Part shown: positions 51,144 through 58,494 of the stretch, piece after piece | Position numbering within the stretch: the stretch's first letter is position 1 | Layout: the number at the start of each line of letters is the position of its first letter | From: a virus | IMG/VR virus record: IMGVR_UViG_3300037486_000321 | Span: 1 to 64,000 of that record | DNA length: 64,000 nt | Strand: one strand, 5' to 3' | The notes under the pieces: model-generated | What the model saw: only the letters and a program-made list of their open reading frames with translations | What the model was told of the DNA's origin: nothing | Databases searched by the model: none | Position numbers and translations under genes: made by a program

Positions 51144-52201
51144 AATAAGTTATTAATTACAGTTACCATTTTTTCTGCTACCTTACTACCAAAAATATTT
51201 CTTTGTTCTCCTGAAGGTTTGAATAATTCAATTTTATCTAAGAAAAATTTCTCTGATGGATCAATCAATAGGTTCCATCCGCTATCTACCGTTTCAGTCC
51301 ATTCTGTCTCAGTTCTAAGGGTAATGCAGGGTTTATTTAAAATGTATGCCTCCTTTTGAACTCCACCAGAGTCAGTTATTATCCTATTTGCGTAATATTC
51401 CAAGGAAAGGAAATCCAAATACCCAACTGGACTAACGAATTCAATAGCTCTACTATAATTTGAGGGTAAATACTTCAAAATCTTTTGTGTTCTTGGATGA
51501 ACTGGAAACACTGTTCTACCTTTTAATCTGGATATTTCATCTAATATATGTGATAATATTAATGGATCATCTACATTGGATGGTCGGTGAAGAGTAAGTA
51601 GATTATATTCTCCACTTGACAAACATAAGTTATTTACTATCTTTGATTTATTGAGAGCGATTGGAAGATTTTGTTTTAAGGTATCTACCATTATATCTCC
51701 AGTTACGGTAGTTCTTAGTATCAAACCTTCAAAATGAAGATTAGTAAAGGCATTCTCAGTCGGAGCAAATAACCAGGTTGAAACATGATCAGCTACTATT
51801 CTATTAACTTCCTCTGGCATAGTTTTATTAAAGCTGCGTAGTCCTGCTTCAATATGAATAGTAGGGATTAATAACTTTGATGCCGCCAGTGCCCCTGCCA
51901 TTGTAGAGTTTGTGTCTCCAAAGATTAATACCATATCAGGTTTACCGGATAAAAACATTGTTTCCAAATCAATCATCATTTTCCCCACCTGTTCTGCATG
52001 AGTACCAGAGCCTATGTTAAGGTTATAATCTGGACTAGGAATACCTAAATCTTTGAACATCTTTTCTGACATAGCATAATCATAATGCTGTCCAGTATGA
52101 ATTATAGTTTCATCATGGTATTTCCTAAGAGCCTTTGATAAAGGTGCCAGTTTGATGAATTGAGGTCTTGCCCCTACAATTAAAAAGATTTGCTTTCTCA
52201 T
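51140..52201 (-). CDS. wecB: UDP-N-acetylglucosamine 2-epimerase (non-hydrolysing)
   Basis: From ATG 52201 (ATGA overlap with the SbcC half) the protein has 353 residues, nearly the usual length. Motifs: IVGARPQFIKLAPL (8-21), THTGQH-like HTGQHYDYAMS, GDTNST (95-100), IEAGLRS (117-123), MPEEVNRIVADH and LHRPSNVDD, then a VHPRT and TDSGGVQKEA block. The enzyme interconverts UDP-GlcNAc and UDP-ManNAc. In a phage it may feed the virion or host-surface sugar changes suggested by the transferase genes. The key acidic residues of the family appear to be present. Confidence 0.85.
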   Translation of the reverse strand: MRKQIFLIVGARPQFIKLAPLSKALRKYHDETIIHTGQHYDYAMSEKMFKDLGIPSPDYNLNIGSGTHAEQVGKMMIDLETMFLSGKPDMVLIFGDTNSTMAGALAASKLLIPTIHIEAGLRSFNKTMPEEVNRIVADHVSTWLFAPTENAFTNLHFEGLILRTTVTGDIMVDTLKQNLPIALNKSKIVNNLCLSSGEYNLLTLHRPSNVDDPLILSHILDEISRLKGRTVFPVHPRTQKILKYLPSNYSRAIEFVSPVGYLDFLSLEYYANRIITDSGGVQKEAYILNKPCITLRTETEWTETVDSGWNLLIDPSEKFFLDKIELFKPSGEQRNIFGSKVAEKMVTVINNLL

Positions 52202-53259
52202 TTCTTTATTGATTGCCCACATAATATACAGGTATCTCCCATCCCCTTATCAAATTGTTTCTGTAGAATTTTTAACTGTTCCTCTGTTCCTTTTATTCCT
52301 GCCTGTAATACTGTTAAATGTTGTATATCATTTACTAATGATCTCAATTGTGATTTAAAAGTATCCCTCTGATCAATATTCCAGATTATTTTATTAACTG
52401 CATCATAGGATTTTAATAATTCTTCTCCCTTACTTATATTATTATTTACCTGCTGGATGTGATTTACAAGACTTTCCAATTTAAGTAGTTTAACTTCCTT
52501 TTCTCCACTCAGAGTGATATTATTGTCAATGGAATTTACCTGTTTTTCTAAAGAAAGTATATTGGTATATTCATCAATTTCATCATTAGTATTTTGTAGT
52601 TCTCCACAGAGAAGTTCCAACTCTTTCAAAGCATTTCTCTTACTAATCAATCTTTTCTCAGTCATTTCCAATACTTCCACTTCTACCTCAAATTTCTCAA
52701 GATGATCAAACTTCTTTAATTCTTCCTCCTGTTGACTTACTTGGGTAGTCTTAAATTTAATACCTTGTTCAAGTTCCCTGATTTCCCGCTGTATGTTTTG
52801 AATTCCACTATCAATCTTATCCAACTTGGCCACCCGATTAAAGTGTTGGGTTACTTCACCCGGAGTATTACTCAGTAGGAAAGGAGCATCTAACTGGTAT
52901 TGGAGATTGATTTCAGTAATGTTTAAAGCCTTAATTATTTCCTCTGGGACATCAGTTCCAAATGCTTTGAAGGGAATTACTGAATCTTTATTACTAAGAG
53001 CATAACTATTATCATTATTTGTTTTATTTCGCTCTATGATATCCCCATTATTTAATTCAATGTTAATAGATGTCTCTCCTCCCCATGTTGACCGCATTGT
53101 ATCACCACTGGGACGGTTCCATACTACCCACCTTAGAGCACGAATAATAGCAGTCTTACCTGAGTCACTACTCCCTATTATCACATTTACACCCGGACTG
53201 AGTTCCAGTTTGGAGTACTTGTGACTTTGAAAGTTTTGTATTTTAAGTGACTTTATCAT
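52198..53259 (-). CDS. SbcC/Rad50-like ATPase, N-terminal half with zinc hook
   Basis: The 353-residue protein begins SLKIQNFQSHKYSKLELSPG and has Walker A GSSDSGKT (29-36) and Q-loop region NLQYQLDAPFLL. A long coiled coil follows (about 150-340). The protein stops just after CILC (344-347), the CxxC of the zinc hook at the tip of Rad50 arms. The other arm and the Walker B lobe are encoded at 41063-41668. It is coupled by overlap to WecB on one side and a small coiled-coil protein on the other. Confidence 0.82.
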   Translation of the reverse strand: MIKSLKIQNFQSHKYSKLELSPGVNVIIGSSDSGKTAIIRALRWVVWNRPSGDTMRSTWGGETSINIELNNGDIIERNKTNNDNSYALSNKDSVIPFKAFGTDVPEEIIKALNITEINLQYQLDAPFLLSNTPGEVTQHFNRVAKLDKIDSGIQNIQREIRELEQGIKFKTTQVSQQEEELKKFDHLEKFEVEVEVLEMTEKRLISKRNALKELELLCGELQNTNDEIDEYTNILSLEKQVNSIDNNITLSGEKEVKLLKLESLVNHIQQVNNNISKGEELLKSYDAVNKIIWNIDQRDTFKSQLRSLVNDIQHLTVLQAGIKGTEEQLKILQKQFDKGMGDTCILCGQSIKK

Positions 53260-53459
53260 AAGTCTCCATTTATTTGATCATTAATAATCCATTCCAATGC
53301 ATTTATTTCTCCAAGAATCGTATTGATTTTTTCTCTTATCTCATTTCCTGTTGATGATAACATATCTATCTGGCATAATTTAGCATGATCATTTCTTGCG
53401 GTTTCTAACTTTTGATAAAGAAAAACTATTTGTTGTTGAATTAAGCTAAATGATTTCAT
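53256..53459 (-). CDS. small coiled-coil protein
   Basis: The 67-residue protein is helical (FSLIQQQIVFLYQKLETARN; IREKINTILGEINALEWIIN) and precedes the SbcC half with an ATGA overlap. It may assist the SbcC complex, but there is no direct proof. Confidence 0.5.
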   Translation of the reverse strand: MKSFSLIQQQIVFLYQKLETARNDHAKLCQIDMLSSTGNEIREKINTILGEINALEWIINDQINGDL

Positions 53460-53465
53460 AGTTGG

Positions 53466-53993
53466 TTATCGGTTTAACATTTTGAGAATTTGTGATTGCT
53501 TAGTGGCCACATAATGGATTGCCAGGGCATCAGCTACTGCTTCATCCACGTACTTAAACTTTGTCCAGTAGACATCATATAATTTATCTATTGCTTTGAT
53601 CATGTCATCTTTTGTAGCAGCTTTCTTATCCAGTACAGCTTTTTTGGCATCCTGTTCGGAATAATACTCAATAGGTATTCCCATGCATTCAGAAATAGTA
53701 GTAGTAATTCCTGTAACAATACCAATCATCACTGCGGCACTGGCATTCTGACTACCATGTGGGGCTTCACTCAGTAAGAAGTTTACATCATACTTTTTTA
53801 TTATTTCTAATAGTTGTTGAACTATCTCCACAGTCCTGCGGTAACGATCATCTGAGGTGCGGATTCTCCGCTTCTTTTGTTCTGGAGAAGTACGAATACA
53901 TCCTGATGCTCGTATTGCTCCTCTTGGACTTAATACAGCCCATCCCCACCCTGTAAAGCTGGGATCATTTGTTAATATTGTAAATTGGGACAT
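53466..53993 (-). CDS. RuvC-like Holliday junction resolvase
   Basis: Start ATG 53993 (175 residues) avoids overlap with the RecA gene. An RNase H-like fold is suggested: ILTNDPSFTGWGWAVL (Asp10), LLSEAPHGSQNASA (Glu76) and KYVDEAVADALAIHYVA (Asp150/Glu151, Asp155), which supply the four acidic residues expected of RuvC. It resolves recombination or packaging junctions. It is located directly downstream of recA. Confidence 0.78.
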   Translation of the reverse strand: MSQFTILTNDPSFTGWGWAVLSPRGAIRASGCIRTSPEQKKRRIRTSDDRYRRTVEIVQQLLEIIKKYDVNFLLSEAPHGSQNASAAVMIGIVTGITTTISECMGIPIEYYSEQDAKKAVLDKKAATKDDMIKAIDKLYDVYWTKFKYVDEAVADALAIHYVATKQSQILKMLNR

Positions 53994-53994
53994 A

Positions 53995-55044
53995 CTAACG
54001 TTTTGGTTTACGATTTGATTCAAATTTACTTTCTATTTCTTCCCAAAGATCAATGGTTTCCTTTCTGAGTTGATCTTCAAGTTTATCCTTCTCTATCATT
54101 TTTATAGAGGCTTCCATAGACTTATCTAATCCCTTGCCTGTTATGGTATAAATAGTATTCTTAGTATAACTTTTAATGAATTGTAGATTTTCTCGTATGT
54201 CATCTATACCATAATCAAACAGTATGGTAACGGGTGCGGTGTGGAAGGGTTTCCAGATAGAACTCTTAGCAACTTCTATATCTACCCTCACTCCAATGAT
54301 TCGACTAACCTCTTTTCCCGCAAAAGTTTTATCCACCTTGTGTTTATTACTAATGGATGCCTTTAGGCGTAGGCTGGAATAAAACCCCACACTTAATCCT
54401 CCTGGAGTGCTGTATTTCTGATAACTCTTTGGATCAACATCAATACGCACCTGATTAGAGCATACCATCAGGAGATTATCACGGGCTAGTATTCGGCAGG
54501 TTTTCCGTAACTGTTCTGAGAACTCCTTGGCACGTCTCATCCCCATCTTATCTCCTTCATCACCTTCCATCTCCATATCTGTGGACAGTGCCGCAAGGGA
54601 ATCTGCAAATATCCCATTAATAACTTTTGGATTCTCAGGGTTCCATGCTCTTACCGCTTTGAATACTTCGGTTACTGTATTAGGATTCTTGTAGTCTCCT
54701 TCCTTCAATTCTAACCCGAAGAGTTGGGCGAAGGTTTTATTAAGCCTTGCTTCGGGATCGTGGAACATAACTTCTCCACCTTCTCTTTGAATAGCTCCTG
54801 CAATTTCGCTAAGGAGCACTGTTTTTCCACTACCACTTGGACCGAATATTTCAACCAGAATTCCACCTGGTAGACCACCGCCTCTGGTTTGTCCACCGGA
54901 GACGGCAAGATCGAGTAATGTTGATCCCGTACTGATAACTTTTCCAAAGTTTCCATCATATTCAGGTTTTTTACTATTAATACCACTCATCACTTTTTTC
55001 TTCATCTGATCACTCAATGTCTGAGGTTTGTTCTTACGTTCCAT
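53995..55044 (-). CDS. RecA-like recombinase
   Basis: The 349-residue protein has a RecA core: STGSTLLDLAVSGG, Walker A GPSGSGKT (68-75), VINGIFADSLAALSTDME (Walker B), NLLMVCSNQVRIDV and STPGGLSVGFYSSLRLKA, with the 'TPGG' loop-2-like segment. It drives strand exchange. An acidic linker (MEGDEGDKMG) replaces the usual loop 1. It lies with SSB, a UvsY-like candidate and RuvC, forming the phage recombination set. Confidence 0.87.
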   Translation of the reverse strand: MERKNKPQTLSDQMKKKVMSGINSKKPEYDGNFGKVISTGSTLLDLAVSGGQTRGGGLPGGILVEIFGPSGSGKTVLLSEIAGAIQREGGEVMFHDPEARLNKTFAQLFGLELKEGDYKNPNTVTEVFKAVRAWNPENPKVINGIFADSLAALSTDMEMEGDEGDKMGMRRAKEFSEQLRKTCRILARDNLLMVCSNQVRIDVDPKSYQKYSTPGGLSVGFYSSLRLKASISNKHKVDKTFAGKEVSRIIGVRVDIEVAKSSIWKPFHTAPVTILFDYGIDDIRENLQFIKSYTKNTIYTITGKGLDKSMEASIKMIEKDKLEDQLRKETIDLWEEIESKFESNRKPKR

Positions 55045-55045
55045 C

Positions 55046-55405
55046 TTATTTTATTTCAGATATGATTTCATGAATTGTATCTTCTGATAATCCTTTGAAA
55101 GTTAATTCTTCACTCAATTCCTTTTTATATTTTAAAAGGGATGCTCTATCACCATGTTTGGCTTTTTTTAACTTCCATTGTAATAAACAATCCTGTTTAA
55201 TTTCATTAAGTAACTGTTCAATTATTTCCCCCATTTCCTCCTGTTTATGTATCCAATCATCCAGTAATTCACCTATAAGTTTGGATTTAGTTACTTTTTT
55301 AGCCATAGAATACAAGGTTAAATAATTACTAACACGTGAGGGCAAAGAAGCCCCCACGTGTGTAAAATTAACCCTACGATCCTTTCTTATTCCTAGTATT
55401 TTCAT
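55046..55405 (-). CDS. hypothetical protein, start uncertain
   Basis: From ATG 55405 (ATGA overlap with the SSB stop) the protein has 119 residues; from ATG 55306 it has 86 (MAKKVTKSKLIGELLDDWIH). The second start looks more natural, because the first 33 residues are coded by a region that contains a 12-pair hairpin and have odd composition (NFTHVGASLPSRVSNY). The rest is helical (LLQWKLKKAKHGDRASLLKY). No family recognised. Confidence 0.5.
   Translation of the reverse strand: MKILGIRKDRRVNFTHVGASLPSRVSNYLTLYSMAKKVTKSKLIGELLDDWIHKQEEMGEIIEQLLNEIKQDCLLQWKLKKAKHGDRASLLKYKKELSEELTFKGLSEDTIHEIISEIK
55332..55361 (-). promoter_or_regulatory. 12-base-pair hairpin in front of the 55306 start
   Basis: In the leftward transcript ACACGTGGGGGC, loop TTCTTT, GCCCTCACGTGT forms 12 pairs including one G-U. 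On the other strand this wobble is an A-C mismatch, so selection is for the leftward RNA. The T-run behind it is poor (TAGTAATTATTT). It could be a weak terminator or attenuator between SSB and downstream genes. Confidence 0.55.
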
Positions 55406-56535
55406 GATTTTTCTTTTTCCTCAATACAATCATCCCATGATTTACATGAAGCACATTCATCATATTCATCAGTGTCTACCCCAAATTTATGTCCATGAGG
55501 ACATTTCTCCTTACCTGATTTAACAGTTTCTGTTTTATGAGCTCGGTGCACTTTTGAAGCAGGTTTTTCTTCTTCCTCCTCTTCTTCTACTTCATCATCA
55601 CTCTTCACTGAACCTTTTGGTGGTTTTGGTTTCCGCATAGGTTTTTCCTCTTCTTCCTCCTCCTCTTCTTCTTCTGTTTCTTTTCTTTTTGAATGGGGTT
55701 TCTCCTTTGTGTATTTAGTCCTTCTGTGGGTTTTTTCCTCTTCATCCGTATCATCTTCATCCTTTAATTTTCCTCCATCCTCTTCCTCACCCTCAATTTC
55801 AAAGAATTTTGCTTCAATCTCCTTATAGGACATTACATTCAGCATATTGTCCAGATTGGGAACAACCTCCAGAATTGCTTCATCATATTGTTCATCCCTC
55901 TCCACAAAGTCAATACGACTGGCTTCAGCAAATGGTTTACTGCCTCCAATGGTACTTGAGTCAAATCGTACTTTTACTGTTTTACCTTCTTCCAAATCTG
56001 GAAATATCCCATTAGCTTGATTTTCCTTGAGTTCTTCATTCAGTAATTCCTGAAACAAGAATTGACTAATATCAAAGATATGAGGCTTATCCTCAAACTT
56101 TTTATTGTCAATGGGAATAACTACATAGAGATTTCTCAGGGAAGCCTTTAATGCTTTAAGTTCGTCCTTATCAGCATCACCTTCTTTAATCCGTTTAGCC
56201 CGGTGCTCACATATAGGACAGGGTTTTTTAAATGATGTAGGACAAACCACCATATCATTATCTACCCCTACATTCCTATGAACTTTGTAAGGACGCTTAT
56301 ACCAGAGTGATCCAAGTATTGCAATTCCATCTTCAGCATCCAAATCAGGGTGCTTTGGATCAGTTACCACATAGGGCATAAAATCCAACAGGACGTTTTT
56401 ACTACCTGGTTCAGGAGTAAATACACTCACCCCTTTTGGTAGTGACAGATAACCATAGGATGAAGCAGCTTTTTGCTGACGTTCTGCATCCTTGTTTACT
56501 TTTCCTAAAAAACTACTTTTCTTTTTCAGTGCCAT
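55402..56535 (-). CDS. gp32-like single-strand DNA-binding protein
   Basis: The 377-residue protein has an N-terminal region with LPKGVSVFTPEPGSKNVLLD, a zinc-type pair CPTSFKKPCPICEHR (about 98-112) and YVVIPIDN as in phage gp32-like SSBs. The linker (about 265-345) is very acidic with poly-Glu runs and basic patches. The C-terminus is a Cys/His cluster (KCPHGHKFGVDTDEYDECAS, then CKSWDDC). It covers single-stranded DNA and recruits RecA and polymerase by its acidic tail. It stands two genes from a UvsY-like candidate. Confidence 0.78.
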   Translation of the reverse strand: MALKKKSSFLGKVNKDAERQQKAASSYGYLSLPKGVSVFTPEPGSKNVLLDFMPYVVTDPKHPDLDAEDGIAILGSLWYKRPYKVHRNVGVDNDMVVCPTSFKKPCPICEHRAKRIKEGDADKDELKALKASLRNLYVVIPIDNKKFEDKPHIFDISQFLFQELLNEELKENQANGIFPDLEEGKTVKVRFDSSTIGGSKPFAEASRIDFVERDEQYDEAILEVVPNLDNMLNVMSYKEIEAKFFEIEGEEEDGGKLKDEDDTDEEEKTHRRTKYTKEKPHSKRKETEEEEEEEEEEKPMRKPKPPKGSVKSDDEVEEEEEEEKPASKVHRAHKTETVKSGKEKCPHGHKFGVDTDEYDECASCKSWDDCIEEKEKS

Positions 56536-56695
56536 TTTCTTTTTGTTTTAAGTTATTAAATTTATTTCCAAGGTGTATGTCCAGTTCTCGTAGCCACCCT
56601 TTCATTTGCCATCGGCTACTAGAATAGAGGAACCAAATCCAAATTGAGATGGTTGTAAGTCCTCCTAATATGTATAAGATTATTTTCCACCACAT
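56513..56695 (-). CDS. small membrane protein
   Basis: The 60-residue protein has one membrane segment (KIILYILGGLTTISIWIWFL) and a basic cytoplasmic tail (HLGNKFNNLKQKENGTEKEK). It overlaps the SSB start by 23 bases and starts directly after the upstream gene, so it belongs to the operon. Function unknown. Confidence 0.5.
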   Translation of the reverse strand: MWWKIILYILGGLTTISIWIWFLYSSSRWQMKGWLRELDIHLGNKFNNLKQKENGTEKEK

Positions 56696-56696
56696 G

Positions 56697-57182
56697 TTAT
56701 TTAGTTTTACGTGTCATTGATCCTACTACAGAATTTGCTTTTTTCTGGTTATGTTTTTGTTGTGCTTCAAAGGATAAATCCCTTGGCATCTTTGGACCAG
56801 CAAAGTATTGCTGTCCATGTAGGCGTACCAGGTTTTCCAGAGCATCCTTTCGAGCATCCACTGCTTTTACTGCACCATATGCTATGTCATTTTCATATTT
56901 GGCTTCTATAAGAGTATTACTTGCCTTCTGATAATCTTTATGACTAATAATGACAGCGGTAACTACGGCTTCTGTAATCTTATCAATACTATATCTGTCA
57001 GGATTACTTCTAACCGCCTTATCCAGTTCAGCTCTGACAAGTTCCAATTTTTCTTTAGCCTTGTCCAGTTCCATACGAGTGCTTGCAGAAATCTGAGCAT
57101 ACTTCATCATTAGGGAAGGTTGATCCAACCACTCTACATCAAGAGCAGTTTCATCAATTCTCATGTCTTGTTCGTAGTTCAT
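56697..57182 (-). CDS. possible UvsY-like recombination mediator
   Basis: The 161-residue helical protein opens MNYEQDMRIDETALDVEWLD and has LDKAKEKLELVRAELDKAVR, LIEAKYENDIAYGAVKAVDA and LENLVRLHGQQYFAGPKMPR. This is a well-conserved phage family usually found next to SSB. Helix length and location suggest the UvsY role of loading RecA on SSB-coated DNA, but I base this on recollection and context only. Confidence 0.6.
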   Translation of the reverse strand: MNYEQDMRIDETALDVEWLDQPSLMMKYAQISASTRMELDKAKEKLELVRAELDKAVRSNPDRYSIDKITEAVVTAVIISHKDYQKASNTLIEAKYENDIAYGAVKAVDARKDALENLVRLHGQQYFAGPKMPRDLSFEAQQKHNQKKANSVVGSMTRKTK

Positions 57183-57184
57183 AA

Positions 57185-57439
57185 TTATTCTTTTTTGGGT
57201 TTGTAGTTATTGGATAATTCTATATTGGTTATACTCCCTAATAGTTTTAAGGCTTCATCAGTATCACTTATTACTTTATTTATCACTTTTGCCTGTTCTT
57301 CTGCAGCAAGTATTTTTTCTTCTAACCAATGGACATATTCAAATAAATCATCTGCATTAGCCATGTCCCTGTATTCTATACCATAGATAGACTTTCCAGT
57401 ATCTTTTAGGTACAGCATTTTTAAATCTCTGTTTGTCAT
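57185..57439 (-). CDS. hypothetical protein
   Basis: The 84-residue helical protein (DDLFEYVHWLEEKILAAEEQ and VISDTDEALKLLGSITNIEL) is the first gene after the structured RNA. It has no recognised family. Confidence 0.5.
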   Translation of the reverse strand: MTNRDLKMLYLKDTGKSIYGIEYRDMANADDLFEYVHWLEEKILAAEEQAKVINKVISDTDEALKLLGSITNIELSNNYKPKKE

Positions 57440-57457
57440 AGTTTTTATGTTTTAAAA

Positions 57458-57790
57458 GAAATAGTGTCGGGGGTGTGGTCAGTCGGGCTTATAGTAATCT
57501 GAAATCGGAAGTCAACACAATCGTCAATTCGGTCATTCGGTATTAATGGTTATCACAGTCGGAGTTCCTTCCCAATTATTTAATGACTACATGGGCAGTC
57601 TGCTTTTTCTAAGTCTATTGCTCTACCAGTTGAGCTACCAGTAGGTTGTACTGGATGGGACTCGAACCCATTACCCATAGATCCATTTAGCATAGGTTTG
57701 GCTGATAGCCAAGTATAATTGCAACGATCAACCGGTTTGATCTACCGTTTAAGGCACGGTGCCAACCTTCACCCCCACGCCCACTATTTC
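57458..57790 (-). ncRNA. structured RNA with permuted tRNA-like domain (Y RNA / YrlA-like candidate)
   Basis: No protein is encoded in this gap. In the leftward RNA the ends pair: GAAATAGTG (57790-57782) with CACTATTTC (57466-57458) and GGGGGTG (57776-57770) with CACCCCC (57475-57469). Inside are local hairpins (GATCAA/TTGATC; TTGGCT/AGCCAA), then helix CTAAATGG/CCATGTAG (one mismatch), then a tRNA-like domain. The long terminal stem carrying a closed tRNA mimic is the plan I know for YrlA-type Y RNAs that bind Ro60/Rsr. GTGAAGGT in the terminal stem faintly recalls the Ro60 site of animal Y RNAs. At 333 bases it is longer than usual Y RNAs. Alternatives are a permuted tRNA gene or a split self-splicing RNA. 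Confidence 0.7.
57614..57681 (-). other. circularly permuted tRNA-like cloverleaf
   Basis: In transcript order: anticodon-stem 3' strand TCTAT, variable loop GGGTA, T-arm ATGGG-TTCGAGT-CCCAT, acceptor CCAGTA, loop CAACC, acceptor TACTGG, TA (positions 8-9), D-arm GCTC-AACTGGTA-GAGC, A26, and anticodon-stem 5' strand ATAGA. TCTAT and ATAGA pair fully, as do both acceptor strands (six pairs) and the T and D stems. Thus all four helices of a tRNA exist, but the 3' half comes first and the acceptor end is closed. No normal anticodon loop is formed. Confidence 0.85.
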
Positions 57791-57808
57791 AAAGAACTTA
57801 ATTATTCC

Positions 57809-58150
57809 TTATTTAAACTTTAGCAAAGTTTTAAGATCATTGGAAGCAGGAATCAGTTCATCTTCCCTATACTTCTTCCAACCAATATCATTCAAATCCT
57901 TCCCTGTCCCATGAGCAATTATGTATTCAGGTGATTTCTTTTCTGAATCCTTTGACCTATGCTTATTATAAAGATGGTTTACATCTTTAGCAAAAACTGG
58001 TCTGCAAAAATAATTGGTTTGGACTCCAGCATTACATATCTGGACAATGATTTCCATTACTACAAATCCAGATAATGAACCTTCCTCAGGATGTTCAAAT
58101 TTGTATTGGATGATATCTCCAATATCAAACTGGGTTTTAAGATTTTTCAT
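57809..58150 (-). CDS. hypothetical protein
   Basis: The 113-residue protein starts QFDIGDIIQYKFEHPEEGSL, which looks like a small beta-barrel, and ends with a helical segment (DDELIPASNDLKTLLKFK-like). No family recognised. It is the gene directly before the structured RNA in the leftward unit. Confidence 0.5.
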   Translation of the reverse strand: MKNLKTQFDIGDIIQYKFEHPEEGSLSGFVVMEIIVQICNAGVQTNYFCRPVFAKDVNHLYNKHRSKDSEKKSPEYIIAHGTGKDLNDIGWKKYREDELIPASNDLKTLLKFK

Positions 58151-58154
58151 AATC

Positions 58155-58463
58155 CTATTCCTTTACAGGTTCCACATAATCCTTCATAACATCATTCCCT
58201 ACCTCAATTTCAGTAGTCCAGTTTGCCTGTTGAATGGCAGCATCAACCAAACGCAGTTGTTTGGCATACCAATCAAACCCCGCTGCTACCTGTGCAAGGG
58301 TAATCTTTGGGACTTTCACCACCACATCATCCACATTCTCGGTGACATTCCGGCGAGTGGCCTTGACTTCAAAAAGCCCCTCAACATTGATTTTCTTGAG
58401 CTGATCTACTTTTTCATTCAGCTCTTTCCTTCTGAGTAAAGCCTCCGCTAATTTGATCTTCAT
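58155..58463 (-). CDS. DUF6847-like helical phage protein
   Basis: The 102-residue protein starts MKIKLAEALLRRKELNEKVD and ends YAKQLRLVDAAIQQANWTTE, the typical outer helices of a small family common in phages and bacteria. The central segment (DDVVVKVPKITLAQVAAGFD) links two helices. No biochemical role is known to me. It lies after the clamp-loader gene. Confidence 0.65.
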   Translation of the reverse strand: MKIKLAEALLRRKELNEKVDQLKKINVEGLFEVKATRRNVTENVDDVVVKVPKITLAQVAAGFDWYAKQLRLVDAAIQQANWTTEIEVGNDVMKDYVEPVKE

Positions 58464-58494
58464 GATTAAAGAATTAAAGGTTAAACATAAATAA

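Noticed and set aside
57720-57790. A conventional tRNA gene in the 5' part of the structured RNA (D-arm-like GGTG...CACC and stem ACCGT/ACGGT)
   Set aside because: The loop GCCTTAA lacks U33, no T-arm follows at the right distance, and the segment instead takes part in the terminal stem and local hairpins.
57458-57790. tmRNA (ssrA)
   Set aside because: Ends pair, but no tag reading frame, and the T-arm lies in the middle with a full D-arm after it, which tmRNA lacks.
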